A stretch of 57,458 bases of DNA from Flavobacteriales bacterium (GCA_022447625.1 JAKVAX010000021.1:1-57458); one strand, 5' to 3'; positions 1 through 9,137 are shown, counted from the first letter of the stretch. Numbers and translations: made by a program. Notes: generated by a model from the letters alone, not told the origin.

Positions 1-20
1 AGAGACGTTCCAATGTCTCT
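1..20. other. Short hairpin at window edge
   Basis: Arms AGAGAC and GTCTCT pair around an 8-nt loop. It could be the stem of a terminator belonging to a gene outside the window, but no clear T-run follows. Confidence 0.3.
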
Positions 21-80
21 TGAAATAATAGCAGAAAGTTGAACAAAACGGTCAACGCTATTTAGGGAAGGTCAAATTAC

Positions 81-164
81 CGCGTTCCGCAATCCGCGTT
101 CCGCGTTCCACACTCCACATTCCGTATTCTGCGTTCCGCTTTCCACATTCCACATTCCACAATC
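81..164. repeat. Heptamer array H1
   Basis: Twelve consecutive 7-bp words in perfect phase, consensus C-R-C-N-N-T-C (for example CGCGTTC, CACATTC). Read on the minus strand they are GAAYGYG-type words. Word content drifts but the 7-bp step never slips over 84 bp. The array lies upstream of the metallophosphoesterase. An open frame across it on the minus strand is only the repeat translated. Confidence 0.9.
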
Positions 165-200
165 TTTGTGAACAACTCGCCTGACTATCAGTTTGAAATC

Positions 201-208
201 TAACTTTG
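201..208 (+). promoter_or_regulatory. Bacteroidota -7 box upstream of metallophosphoesterase
   Basis: TAACTTTG matches the TAnnTTTG -7 element. It lies 9 nt before the ATG at 218. No TTTG -33 element is found at 17-23 nt spacing; heptamer array H1 ends 36 nt upstream. Confidence 0.45.
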
Positions 209-217
209 CAAGCTGCA

Positions 218-1486
218 ATGAGAGGCAACTTAATAGGAGCAATTTTGGGATTTATCATATTCATCGCGGTTCTCGTATTGGTCGAGATCTACGGATTCAA
301 GGGGATACATGTCAGCTTGAAGAACTGGACGTCTATTTGGCGTACGGTGTTTTACTGGCTCTACTGGACCATGACCGTTTTCACTTTTGCATTGACGATC
401 ATGGCCATGCTGAATTTCAGGGCATGGAGGACGGAACATCCACAGTGGTTGATGTTTGCGATGGCCGCCTTTATGGTGCTTTGGGCTCCGAAAGTGATTT
501 TGGGAGCATTCCATTTGATTGACGACTTGCGATACCTCGTACAATGGGGAGTGAAGGCTTTTAGTGGAACTAGCGGCGAAGGATTAGAAGGAAAAGGTAT
601 TTCTCGTGCGACCTTCCTGACACGTATTGGACAGGTGACTGCAGGACTCACCTTTGTGAGCTTCCTTTATGGAGTGACCAAAGGCCGCTTTGCTTTCCGC
701 GTGCTCAATCATAAAGTGGCTATGAAAAACCTTCCGTCGGCCTTTGACGGTATGAAGGTCGTTCAAATCAGTGATGCGCACTTGGGAAGCTTCTTTGAGC
801 AATTCGAAGACGTGCGTAAGGGGATCAAAATGATCAATGATTTGAACCCCGACCTCATCCTGTTCACAGGTGATTTGGTCAACATTGAGAGCTCTGAAGC
901 CGAGCCTTGGATTCCGGTATTCAAAGAGTTGAGAGCGAAGTACGGAAAGTACTCTATACTAGGTAACCACGACTATGCTGATTACGGTAACTTGACTGAG
1001 GAACAGGTGCTGTTTAGTCGCACACGTCTACCCGAAATTCACCAAGAAATGGGTTTTGATCTTCTGTTGAATGAGAATCGCATCTTGAACGTCAAAGGTG
1101 AAAAAGTGGCACTCATAGGAGTCGAGAACTGGGGTAAAGGATTCAAGCAACAAGGTGACCTTGCGAAGGCAATGGCAGGCACCGAAGATGTTCCTTCACG
1201 AATCTTGATGTCGCACGATCCTACTCACTGGGAAGAGCAAGTCAACAGTAAAGAAGAAATCCAACTCACATTGAGCGGACATACCCATGGAATGCAAATG
1301 GGAATTGAAATCCCGTCGATTGGATTGAAGTTATCGCCTGCTCGTTTCCGTTACAAGCGTTGGGGTGGATTATACACCGAGGGCGAACAACACTTGCATG
1401 TGAATCGTGGCTTTGGATTCCTTGGCTTCCCTGGCCGAGTTGGAATGTGGCCAGAGATAACTCTTTTGGAGCTGCAATCAGCTTAG
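218..1486 (+). CDS. Membrane-anchored metallophosphoesterase (YaeI/YkuE type)
   Basis: Calcineurin-like phosphoesterase, 422 residues. About three N-terminal hydrophobic segments (roughly 4-26, 42-66, 75-100) anchor it. The catalytic domain follows with the metal-ligand motifs of the family: D-A-H at 186-188, GDLV, GNHD at 249-252, a SHDP motif and GHTH at 354-357. Family members hydrolyse phosphodiesters or act on lipid-linked pyrophosphates such as UDP-diacylglucosamine; the substrate cannot be assigned here. A TTG start at 206 is possible, but ATG 218 is preferred because the hydrophobic N-terminus begins there and a -7 box sits at 201-208. Confidence 0.9.
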   Translation: MRGNLIGAILGFIIFIAVLVLVEIYGFKGIHVSLKNWTSIWRTVFYWLYWTMTVFTFALTIMAMLNFRAWRTEHPQWLMFAMAAFMVLWAPKVILGAFHLIDDLRYLVQWGVKAFSGTSGEGLEGKGISRATFLTRIGQVTAGLTFVSFLYGVTKGRFAFRVLNHKVAMKNLPSAFDGMKVVQISDAHLGSFFEQFEDVRKGIKMINDLNPDLILFTGDLVNIESSEAEPWIPVFKELRAKYGKYSILGNHDYADYGNLTEEQVLFSRTRLPEIHQEMGFDLLLNENRILNVKGEKVALIGVENWGKGFKQQGDLAKAMAGTEDVPSRILMSHDPTHWEEQVNSKEEIQLTLSGHTHGMQMGIEIPSIGLKLSPARFRYKRWGGLYTEGEQHLHVNRGFGFLGFPGRVGMWPEITLLELQSA

Positions 1487-1559
1487 TACTACAAGATTAC
1501 AAGCGAAAAGGACGGTCTGCTTTGTGTGCGAATTAGTATATTCGAACAAACGCTAGCAA

Positions 1560-2246
1560 ATGAAACACCTTCTACTCTCAACCCTCGCAATTATCTTCAC
1601 AACGGGCGTTATTGCCCAAAGCCTAGAAGTTACGGAGTCTCTAGTTGAAGTCACACCCGACTCAGGTATAGAGTACGGTGAAATTCTCCTAACCAACGTT
1701 TCTTCTGAAACTTTGACAATCGTTCCACAGATTCAAGTGCGTTGTTATGCTTACGACTCGTCTAGCGTTGAATGGTGTTTTCCAGGATTCTGCCTCTCTG
1801 ACATCCAAGCGAACACACAAGCACCGCAAAGTCTGTATTTCGAATTGGCGCCAGGCGAATCAACAGATGATATAGCTATTCATCTTGCCGGCTACGAGGG
1901 GGAAGGATCTTCGTGGAGAATGGTCTACTCCGATGCTAACAATCCCTCTGATCAAGCCTACATCGACGTCATCTTCGGTGATTGTGCTGAAGAATTCGTG
2001 GTAGTTTCAGTGGAGGAGTTCCAAGAAACTTCCTTTCAGTTCTTCCCGAACCCAGCAGATAACATGATCACGATTGACTTCGAAACAACCAACGAAGCAT
2101 CGTACAAGATCTACGACCTCACTGGAAAGATAGTAGCCGCAGAGAAAACCTCATCATCTAGAATTACGGTTGAAACGAGCCATCTGCTTACCGGTCTTTA
2201 CTTCATCGAAGTAGATGGTATCCGTAAAAGATTAGTAATCCGCTAA
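1560..2246 (+). CDS. Secreted T9SS cargo protein, type A sorting domain (copy 1)
   Basis: 228 residues: a signal peptide ending near IAQ, a beta-rich middle domain containing clustered cysteines (RCYAYD, EWCFPGFC, FGDC), and a C-terminal Por-type sorting domain of about 75 residues (FFPNPADNMITIDF, then YDLTGKIV, then LTGLYFIEV, ending KRLVIR). The sorting domain directs export through the type IX system and attachment at the surface. The middle domain resembles Ig-like folds but I do not recognise a named family. The next gene is a paralogue, indicating tandem duplication. Confidence 0.88.
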   Translation: MKHLLLSTLAIIFTTGVIAQSLEVTESLVEVTPDSGIEYGEILLTNVSSETLTIVPQIQVRCYAYDSSSVEWCFPGFCLSDIQANTQAPQSLYFELAPGESTDDIAIHLAGYEGEGSSWRMVYSDANNPSDQAYIDVIFGDCAEEFVVVSVEEFQETSFQFFPNPADNMITIDFETTNEASYKIYDLTGKIVAAEKTSSSRITVETSHLLTGLYFIEVDGIRKRLVIR

Positions 2247-2349
2247 CCTCCGCTGTTTCTTCAGGTTGACGTCTTTTCGGGCCGAATTGAGCCCAGAATG
2301 GAATCCAAAGATTAAAGTAGTTTAACTTCCTGTGCAGGGAGCTTCTGCG

Positions 2350-2357
2350 TATCTTTG
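2350..2357 (+). promoter_or_regulatory. Bacteroidota -7 box before T9SS cargo copy 2
   Basis: TATCTTTG fits TAnnTTTG and lies 16 nt before the ATG at 2374, so the second paralogue probably has its own promoter. No good -33 TTTG is visible. Confidence 0.45.
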
Positions 2358-2373
2358 GTCTAAACTTGCATTT

Positions 2374-3096
2374 ATGAAACACGTGTACCTTACTTTCTTC
2401 GCCCTTTGTGTTGGCGTGTTATCTTACGGCCAGAGCATAGAGCTCTCTGAAAACTTCTTTGATTTTTCTGTGGATGGTGGGTTCGATTACGGTGACGTGA
2501 CACTCACGAATAATGGCTCTGAAGCGGTTAGTTTGGCAGTTCGTTTGGAACGTCGTTGCCATGCTGACGATGGAACAGGAGTTCAATTTTGTTTCGGTTT
2601 GCTATGCCATGGTCCTTACGATGTAGACACTGCTATTGAAGCCGGTGGTGCTCTAGTACAAGTTGGTCCTGGAGAATCTACAACAGACCTTACTGCGCAC
2701 CTTTGGGTGAACGATGGTGGATGGTCAGCAGTTGATGACACCTACACAGGTGAAGGATCTGCATGGAGGCTATACTACTACGACATCTCTGACCCTTCAA
2801 ACGAAGTATACATGGATGTCCTATTTGGTGATTGCGACGAGCAGTTCCAGGTAGTATCCGTAGCTGAATTGGCAACAACATCATTCAATGTATTCCCAAA
2901 CCCAGCAACAACTCAGGTGACGATCGATTTCGAATCACAAAACGGAGGTTCATATACGATCTACGACCTAACTGGAAAGGTCATGGCCCGTGAGAACACA
3001 ACTACTTCTTTATTAACAGTAGATACTTCAGCTCTAACAAGCGGTATCTACTTCATCGAAGTAGGAACATTACGCAAGCGACTAGTGATCCAATAA
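2374..3096 (+). CDS. Secreted T9SS cargo protein, type A sorting domain (copy 2)
   Basis: 240 residues, paralogous to the preceding gene. Signal peptide ends near SYGQ. The middle domain has matching landmarks (FDYGDVTLTN, RCHADD, FCFGLLC, GPGEST, GEGSAWRLYY, FGDC), with an insertion of roughly a dozen residues relative to copy 1. The C-terminal sorting domain (VFPNPATTQVTIDF, YDLTGKV, GIYFIEVG) is nearly identical, ending KRLVIQ. A GTG further upstream (2332) would extend the frame, but ATG 2374 places the signal peptide at the N-terminus. A strong terminator follows. Confidence 0.88.
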   Translation: MKHVYLTFFALCVGVLSYGQSIELSENFFDFSVDGGFDYGDVTLTNNGSEAVSLAVRLERRCHADDGTGVQFCFGLLCHGPYDVDTAIEAGGALVQVGPGESTTDLTAHLWVNDGGWSAVDDTYTGEGSAWRLYYYDISDPSNEVYMDVLFGDCDEQFQVVSVAELATTSFNVFPNPATTQVTIDFESQNGGSYTIYDLTGKVMARENTTTSLLTVDTSALTSGIYFIEVGTLRKRLVIQ

Positions 3097-3117
3097 AGAT
3101 TACTTCTAAGGATATGA

Positions 3118-3145
3118 AAGCCCCGCATTTGCGGGGCTTTTTTTT
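3118..3145 (+). terminator. Rho-independent terminator
   Basis: Ten-base arms AAAGCCCCGC and GCGGGGCTTT around an ATTT loop, continued by a T-run; ends the T9SS cargo pair. Confidence 0.92.
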
Positions 3146-3150
3146 AGGCA

Positions 3151-3192
3151 GTAAGCGGTAAGCAGTATGCCGCATACTGCTTACCGCTTACG
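3151..3192. repeat. Heptamer array H12, a 20-bp perfect inverted repeat
   Basis: Six 7-bp words (GTAAGCG, GTAAGCA, then their inverse). Arms at 3151-3170 and 3172-3191 are exact reverse complements separated by one base. The right arm contains the stop and last codons of the minus-strand gene that ends at 3181. Confidence 0.9.
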
Positions 3193-4140
3193 TATATCTT
3201 CCGGTTGAAGGTATTCCTCTTGTGCACCTTTCACAAGCTTGACACAAGGCACCTCGATGCAATTCGTATCGTTCGTGAAGAAGATGTAATCGTATTCAGC
3301 GGGCAACATGACTTCCCCTTTAAAATCGATGAGTCCTCTTTGTCTATTGGATGAGAAGAGTAGATACTCAAGTTCTATAAAGAGAATGCTGGTGCTCAAA
3401 TTTTCATAAAGAGGAACTTCAATCACTTCTTCCCTCCCCTCTACACGAAACGCACTGTACTTATTCTCTTTCTTGAAATAGGTAATCTCCGAGATCGCAG
3501 CGTCCTCAAAAGGATAAGTAGTGATCATATCGTATTTGAATTCCGTAAGCATCTTGAAGTCTTGATTCATCAAGCCCCACTGGCCATCTTTCATAAGATT
3601 GAACCGGCCATTGGTAATTTGTATGAGTTGATAGTCTGTAGGAAGCACCTGTTCTCCCCTGCCATTAATCAATCCGTAGGCTAAGTCATCATTTCGCCAA
3701 TCTCCATAGAAATCTACCCGATCAATTCCACCGAACTTGTTTGAAATAGAGAAATAGGTATGCTCATTGATCGGAGATGCGTGAATATCAAGCGGTACCT
3801 CAGCAAAAAGAGAATCCAAATAAGATAAGCTATGATGACTACTGTAGCTTTTGATGATGTGCCCTAAAGTATCACGTACATAGTATTCATTCGACACAGG
3901 TTTTGGTACATCAACAGCTGCAGACAAGGCCCTTGGATAAGCCATATCCGCCATATGCACCCCATGCCAATACGCACCCAAGTGGTCAACTTCAATCAGC
4001 TGAACATCATCGACAAAGTCATAGTAAATAACTTTAGGCAATTCCTTTGGAATCGAATCATATGGGTAAAAGATTGACCCCTGAGCAGAAGCACCAAGGA
4101 AGATCAAAACAAAGCCGATAACAAGCATTGAGGATTTCAT
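3181..4140 (-). CDS. Secreted WG-repeat-like protein
   Basis: 319 residues with a signal peptide (cleavage near GASAQ). The C-terminal half carries degenerate WG-type repeats (GLINGRGEQVLP, WGLMNQDFKMLTEFKYD, GLIDFKGEVMLPAEYD), short beta units common in secreted Bacteroidota proteins. Function unknown. The last codons, K-R-stop, lie inside inverted repeat H12, so the 3' end was probably reshaped when that repeat arose. Confidence 0.8.
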   Translation of the reverse strand: MKSSMLVIGFVLIFLGASAQGSIFYPYDSIPKELPKVIYYDFVDDVQLIEVDHLGAYWHGVHMADMAYPRALSAAVDVPKPVSNEYYVRDTLGHIIKSYSSHHSLSYLDSLFAEVPLDIHASPINEHTYFSISNKFGGIDRVDFYGDWRNDDLAYGLINGRGEQVLPTDYQLIQITNGRFNLMKDGQWGLMNQDFKMLTEFKYDMITTYPFEDAAISEITYFKKENKYSAFRVEGREEVIEVPLYENLSTSILFIELEYLLFSSNRQRGLIDFKGEVMLPAEYDYIFFTNDTNCIEVPCVKLVKGAQEEYLQPEDIRKR

Positions 4141-4223
4141 AGGCAGACAGTGAACAACGAGACAAAAATGCTCGTGCTATCTGCTGTACACTTGAAGGGG
4201 GGAATGGTTCAGGGGGGCAAAGA

Positions 4224-4300
4224 ATCGATAAACGATAATCAAGAATCGATCACCAATTACTAAGAACTAAAAACCAATTACCGCAATCCGCGTTCCACGC
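4224..4300. repeat. Heptamer array H2
   Basis: Eleven 7-bp words in unbroken phase. The first eight are AT-rich (ATCGATA, ACCAATT), the last three GC-rich (ACCGCAA, TCCGCGT). The vocabulary changes without a phase slip. It lies upstream of ettA; a TATATTCG element (4329-4336) lies between it and the start codon. Confidence 0.88.
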
Positions 4301-4352
4301 CAGACGTCCCAAATATCATTTTCCCTATATTCGCCACCCAACTCACATTGCT

Positions 4353-6038
4353 ATGTCAGACGATCAGAAGGTCATCTTTTCCATGGTCAAAATCAATAAG
4401 ACCACTCCTCAAGGAAAACACATTCTAAAAGACATTTACCTCTCTTTCTTCTACGGCGCCAAGATTGGTATCATCGGTGCCAACGGCTCCGGTAAATCAA
4501 CGGTGATGAAAATTATCGCAGGACTTGATGAAGCCTACCAAGGAGATGTCGTTTGGTCTGACGGATATACCGTTGGTTACTTGCCTCAGGAGCCAAAGTT
4601 AGATGAGAATAAGACCGTTCGCGAAGTCGTTGAAGAAGGTACTCAGGAGATCGTAGATATCTTGAAAGAGTACGAAGAGATCAACAACAAATTCATGGAT
4701 GAGGAGATCTTGAACGACCCTGACAAGATGCAGAACTTGATGGATCGCCAAGCGGAGGTTCAAGACAAGATAGACGCACTCGATGCATGGGAGTTGGATA
4801 CGAAGTTGGCCATTGCGATGGATGCTCTGCGTACACCGCCAGAAGATCAAAAGATCAGCGAACTCTCTGGAGGTGAACGTCGCCGAGTAGCACTTTGTCG
4901 ATTGTTATTGAAGCAACCTGATGTTCTCTTACTTGATGAGCCTACCAACCACCTTGACGCAGAATCTGTGCAGTGGCTAGAACAACACCTTCAGCGTTAC
5001 AAGGGAACCGTAATCGCCGTAACACACGACCGTTACTTCCTAGACAATGTAGCTGGATGGATTCTTGAACTAGATCGTGGAGAAGGTATCCCTTGGAAAG
5101 GAAACTACAGCTCTTGGTTGGATCAAAAAGCGAAGCGCCTCGCTCAAGAAGAGAAGCAAGAGTCTAAACGCAAGAAAGAACTTGAACGAGAGTTGGATTG
5201 GGTACGTATGAACCCGAAAGGACGTCAAGCGAAGAGCAAAGCGCGTCTGAACAACTACGACAAGTTGATGAGCCAGCAAGGGAAGGATAAGGAAGCTAAG
5301 CTGCAACTACCTATCCCAAATGGTCCACGTCTTGGTAACAACGTAATTGATGCTGAAACGCTGACGAAGGCCTACGGAGATAAGCTCCTCTATGAAAACC
5401 TAAGCTTTTCACTACCTCCTGCAGGTATCGTGGGTATTATCGGACCAAACGGTGCTGGTAAGACGACCCTATTCAAGATCATCATGGGAGAAGAAGCACC
5501 TGATGATGGAAATATTACCATCGGTGAAACAGTGAAGATCGGTTACGTCGATCAACGTCACAAAGACATCGATTCTGAGAAATCAGTTTACGAGGTGATC
5601 TCGGGTGGGAACGAACAAATTGAAATCGGAGGGCAAATCGTCAACGCCCGAGCTTACGTATCGAAGTTTAACTTCAACGGTTCTGATCAACAGAAGAAAT
5701 GTGGTGTACTATCAGGTGGTGAACGCAACCGTTTGCACCTTGCCATGACACTGAAGACAGAAGCCAACGTGCTTCTACTCGATGAGCCTACCAACGACCT
5801 CGACGTGAATACACTGCGTGCATTGGAAGAAGGAATCGAAAACTTCGCAGGATGTGCCGTTGTCATCAGTCACGACCGTTGGTTCCTAGACCGTATCTGT
5901 ACGCACATCTTGGCTTTTGAAGGAGATAGCCAGGTTTATGTATTTGAAGGTGGGTACTCTGATTACGAAGAGAACCGCAAGAAGCGCTTAGGAGACCAAG
6001 GCCCTACTCGAATCAAGTACAAGAAGCTGGTTAAGTAA
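4353..6038 (+). CDS. ettA: Energy-dependent translational throttle protein EttA (ABC-F)
   Basis: 561 residues, the usual EttA length. Two ABC ATPase domains joined by a charged linker. Domain 1 Walker A is GANGSGKST at 42-50, with signature LSGGERRRVAL and Walker B LLLDEPTNHLD; domain 2 has GPNGAGKTT, LSGGERNR and LLLDEPTNDLD. The arm region and linker (KRLAQEEKQESKRKK) match ABC-F factors. EttA binds the ribosomal E site and gates entry into elongation according to the ATP/ADP ratio. Cytoplasmic. Its stop abuts the next, convergent gene with no gap. Confidence 0.96.
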   Translation: MSDDQKVIFSMVKINKTTPQGKHILKDIYLSFFYGAKIGIIGANGSGKSTVMKIIAGLDEAYQGDVVWSDGYTVGYLPQEPKLDENKTVREVVEEGTQEIVDILKEYEEINNKFMDEEILNDPDKMQNLMDRQAEVQDKIDALDAWELDTKLAIAMDALRTPPEDQKISELSGGERRRVALCRLLLKQPDVLLLDEPTNHLDAESVQWLEQHLQRYKGTVIAVTHDRYFLDNVAGWILELDRGEGIPWKGNYSSWLDQKAKRLAQEEKQESKRKKELERELDWVRMNPKGRQAKSKARLNNYDKLMSQQGKDKEAKLQLPIPNGPRLGNNVIDAETLTKAYGDKLLYENLSFSLPPAGIVGIIGPNGAGKTTLFKIIMGEEAPDDGNITIGETVKIGYVDQRHKDIDSEKSVYEVISGGNEQIEIGGQIVNARAYVSKFNFNGSDQQKKCGVLSGGERNRLHLAMTLKTEANVLLLDEPTNDLDVNTLRALEEGIENFAGCAVVISHDRWFLDRICTHILAFEGDSQVYVFEGGYSDYEENRKKRLGDQGPTRIKYKKLVK

Positions 6039-6698
6039 TCACTCGCTCACCGTGTGTTCGAACTCGTAGGAGTACTTTCTGACCATGGTAAGCTGTCCGC
6101 TGTTGCTATACACGTTGTGAATCAACAGTAACCCCTGTTGGTCATGGATGTAGGTGAGATTGTTCTCCGCCCTGTGTTCCTTGTCTTCTCGCTTGTTCAG
6201 GAACTTTTTGATTTCTATGGGTTGCCATTGTTCGCCACGCTTTTGGTAGCGAATGGCTTTAACTATGTTGCCGTCATCGGCATATACGAATTCGTCTTTC
6301 CAGGCTTGTGCCCCATTGAACGTGCGTGTCTTTATTCTTCCTTGGTCGTCTTGGGTCACCTCCAAGCGAGATGTTTCCCATCGGGTGGGAACACAGGCGT
6401 AGGTGATTAACGTGGAGTCAGAAGTGTAGGTGATTTCCTCACGACTGAATAGTCGTCCACAAGCGAAGTAGTTTTCGAAGATGACCGGACGGCCTTCCCC
6501 ATCCAATTCAGCGCGACTTACCAAACAGGTATCGACGGGTACATCGTTCTTATAGAAGATTTGTTCCTCTGTGACGGATCTAATTCCCGCGTTAGCGTGA
6601 AGATCAGCCCAATTCAAATAGGCAAAGCCTTGTTCTTGAGCCAATAAAGAACCAGAAAAGAGGAACGCTCCATAGAATGAGAGTAGCCGTAGTGACAT
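6039..6698 (-). CDS. Secreted hypothetical protein with YD-like repeats
   Basis: 219 residues, signal peptide ending near LLAQ. The rest has short tyrosine/aspartate-rich turns (VTQDDQGRIKTRTF, YADDGNIVKAI, YIHDQQGLLL) resembling the degenerate YD-type beta repeats of many secreted Bacteroidota proteins. Not recognised further. Convergent with ettA, stop codons touching. Confidence 0.75.
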   Translation of the reverse strand: MSLRLLSFYGAFLFSGSLLAQEQGFAYLNWADLHANAGIRSVTEEQIFYKNDVPVDTCLVSRAELDGEGRPVIFENYFACGRLFSREEITYTSDSTLITYACVPTRWETSRLEVTQDDQGRIKTRTFNGAQAWKDEFVYADDGNIVKAIRYQKRGEQWQPIEIKKFLNKREDKEHRAENNLTYIHDQQGLLLIHNVYSNSGQLTMVRKYSYEFEHTVSE

Positions 6699-6768
6699 AG
6701 TAAGTAAGTTTCGGTTAGACGCATGTGATAAAGCATGCGTATCTTTAAGAATCTTTTACGAAGAATAC

Positions 6769-7395
6769 ATGCAAAAGGTTAACTATTTGAAAGTCCTCAC
6801 ATTTACCATGTGCACCCTGGCTATGGGGACGACCCTCGGACAAACCGGATACGAAAAAACCATCACGTCTTACCGTGACTCGATTGATAATGTCTTTGGC
6901 AACCCAGAGACATCGATTCTACCTGAAGATCACATTGAAGAGTTCAAAGGCATTCCTTATTACGGAATCAACATGGATTTTCGCGTAGAAGCTACATTCA
7001 AGCCAATTGACAACGGCAAGACCTTCGAAATGAAGACGACGACAGACCGTCTTCCGAAGTACCGTCCTTATGGAACATTATCTTTCAAGATAGACGGAAA
7101 GAAGTTCAAACTCACGGTTTACCAGAACCTGCAGCTCATAGAGAATGAGAAGTATAAGAATTACTTATTCATTCCATTCACAGATGAAACGAATTTTGAG
7201 ACGACATACAGCGGTGGTCGCTACCTAGACATGACGATTGAAGAAGTGGAAGCTGATGAAGTCGTGATTGACTTCAACCGTTCGTACAATCCATACTGTG
7301 CGTACAACAGCCGATACAGTTGTCCGATTCCTCCAAGCGAGAATCACCTGAAGACTCGAATTGAAGCTGGAGTGCAATATGTAGCACATCACTAG
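6769..7395 (+). CDS. DUF1684 family protein
   Basis: 208 residues with an N-terminal signal peptide. The conserved DUF1684 core is clear: FKGIPYYGIN near the start, Y-R-P-Y-G-T-L-S-F, YLFIPFTD, YSGGRYLDM, then the diagnostic IDFNRSYNPYCAYNSRYSCPIPP block and a basic tail. Family role unknown; exported or periplasmic. A TATCTTTA -7-like box lies upstream of the ATG. Confidence 0.88.
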   Translation: MQKVNYLKVLTFTMCTLAMGTTLGQTGYEKTITSYRDSIDNVFGNPETSILPEDHIEEFKGIPYYGINMDFRVEATFKPIDNGKTFEMKTTTDRLPKYRPYGTLSFKIDGKKFKLTVYQNLQLIENEKYKNYLFIPFTDETNFETTYSGGRYLDMTIEEVEADEVVIDFNRSYNPYCAYNSRYSCPIPPSENHLKTRIEAGVQYVAHH

Positions 7396-7523
7396 AAGCT
7401 GAAATTGCACGAATTACCCTATTTATGGCGCAAACCGTTAACCTTTTTTGATTGCGTCAGTATACATGCAAACCGTAACTTGTGGAACGTTATTTGCTCG
7501 TTCTTGACAAACGTTATATCCCT

Positions 7524-9137
7524 ATGACCATGCGCAATTTATTGAAGAGCTTTTTGGCTCTGTTATTCGTTCTTTCCCTTTTCGCTGCGAAAGCACAAAA
7601 ATCTGACCCAGCTTCTACCGTTGAGAAGTTCAACACACTCCTTTACTACATCGAGCAGATGTACGTAGACAGTGTTGACAGTGAAGCCCTGGTTGAAGCT
7701 GCGATCGAACATATGTTGGAAGAACTTGATCCACACAGTGTCTATATCTCTTCTGAAGAACTCGCCGAAGCCAACGAACCCTTAAACGGAAACTTCGACG
7801 GAATCGGTATCCAGTTCAACATTCTCAAAGACACCATTTTCGTGGTGAGCCCAATTGCGGGCGGCCCGTCTGAAAAACTAGGGATTCAGGCCGGAGATAA
7901 GATTGTTACCATTGATGGCGAGAACGTCGCAGGTATCGGCATTACCAATACAGATGTCATGCGCTTGCTTAAAGGGCCGAAAGGAACGGAAGTTTCGGTG
8001 GGTGTGAAGCGTAATCGTGTGAAAAACCCTATTGAGTTTGATATCGTTCGAGACCGCATTCCAATCTACTCTGTGGATGCGACCTTTATGATTGACGATG
8101 AAATCGGTTACATAAAAGTGAACCGTTTTGCAAAGACAACGATGCGTGAATTGCGAGAAGGAATTGCCTCATTGAAAGACCAGGGGATGAACAGCCTCGT
8201 ACTTGACCTTCAAGGAAACGGTGGTGGTTTACTTAACACAGCGATCGAAATGGCTGATGAATTCCTCAGCGAAGACAAGTTGATTGTTTATACCGAAGGA
8301 CGTGTATTCCCTAAAGACGAGACCTTCGCTCGTCGTACCGGAATGTTCGAGAAAGGTCGCCTTATAGTTTTGGTAGACGAAGGTTCAGCTTCAGCAAGTG
8401 AGATCGTTTCAGGCGCGATTCAAGATTGGGATCGCGGACTGATCGTAGGTCGTCATTCATTTGGTAAAGGACTTGTGCAACGTCCTGTTCAGCTTCCTGA
8501 TGGGTCGGCAGTGCGATTGACTGTTCAGAAATACTACACACCTGCAGGTCGCTGCATTCAGAAGCCTTATGATGATGGTGTAGAAGCGTACCGTATGGAA
8601 AAGTACGAGCGTTATGAAAACGGTGAGTTGATGTCGTTAGATAACCTCGAACTCCCTGATTCATTGAAATTCAAAACGAATATTAAGCACCGTACGGTCT
8701 ACGGTGGTGGAGGAATTCTTCCAGACATCTTCACGCCAATTGATACAACATATGCCTCAGAGTACTTCTCGCAGATTCTGCGTTCTGGTGCGATGAATCA
8801 ATACATCTTGGCGTACGTAGATCAGCATCGTTCTGAATTCGAAAGCAGCTATCCGACACCTGAAAGCTTCATCAATAACTACCAATTGACTGATGATGTG
8901 CTCAAGGGAATGATTGCCTACGCTGAAAAAGAAGAGATTCCCTTTAGCGAAGAAGATTGGAATACGTCAAAGGTGGCGATCGAGATTCGTACCAAGGCCT
9001 TGATTGGTCGAAACCTATTTGACTACAGTGTATTTTACAAGGTGGTGAACGTCTTGAACCCAGCATACAAGAAGGCTGTTCAAGTACTTCGCGACGGAAC
9101 TTTTGAAAAAGCGAAGCTAGCTCACTCTGACTTTTAA
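7524..9137 (+). CDS. C-terminal processing peptidase, S41 family
   Basis: 537 residues from ATG 7524 (ATG 7530 is equally possible). Signal peptide to about AKAQ, a short helical region, a PDZ domain (GIGIQFN, VSPIAGGPSEKLGIQAGDKI) and the S41 protease core. The catalytic serine is in the GSASASEIVSGA segment and the lysine in HSFGKGLVQ, the Ser/Lys dyad of CtpA/Prc enzymes. It degrades or trims exported proteins from their C-termini in the periplasm. The C-terminal helical extension of about 150 residues is common in Bacteroidota members. A GTG at 7482 would only add residues before the signal peptide. Confidence 0.93.
   Translation: MTMRNLLKSFLALLFVLSLFAAKAQKSDPASTVEKFNTLLYYIEQMYVDSVDSEALVEAAIEHMLEELDPHSVYISSEELAEANEPLNGNFDGIGIQFNILKDTIFVVSPIAGGPSEKLGIQAGDKIVTIDGENVAGIGITNTDVMRLLKGPKGTEVSVGVKRNRVKNPIEFDIVRDRIPIYSVDATFMIDDEIGYIKVNRFAKTTMRELREGIASLKDQGMNSLVLDLQGNGGGLLNTAIEMADEFLSEDKLIVYTEGRVFPKDETFARRTGMFEKGRLIVLVDEGSASASEIVSGAIQDWDRGLIVGRHSFGKGLVQRPVQLPDGSAVRLTVQKYYTPAGRCIQKPYDDGVEAYRMEKYERYENGELMSLDNLELPDSLKFKTNIKHRTVYGGGGILPDIFTPIDTTYASEYFSQILRSGAMNQYILAYVDQHRSEFESSYPTPESFINNYQLTDDVLKGMIAYAEKEEIPFSEEDWNTSKVAIEIRTKALIGRNLFDYSVFYKVVNVLNPAYKKAVQVLRDGTFEKAKLAHSDF

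Noticed and set aside
58-264. 68-residue protein on the minus strand
   Set aside because: It is the translation of heptamer array H1; repeated short words in frame give W-N-V-E-C-G-like peptides with no fold.
3151-3192. Phage attachment site or second terminator
   Set aside because: No integrase is near and no T-run follows; the 7-bp word structure explains the palindrome.
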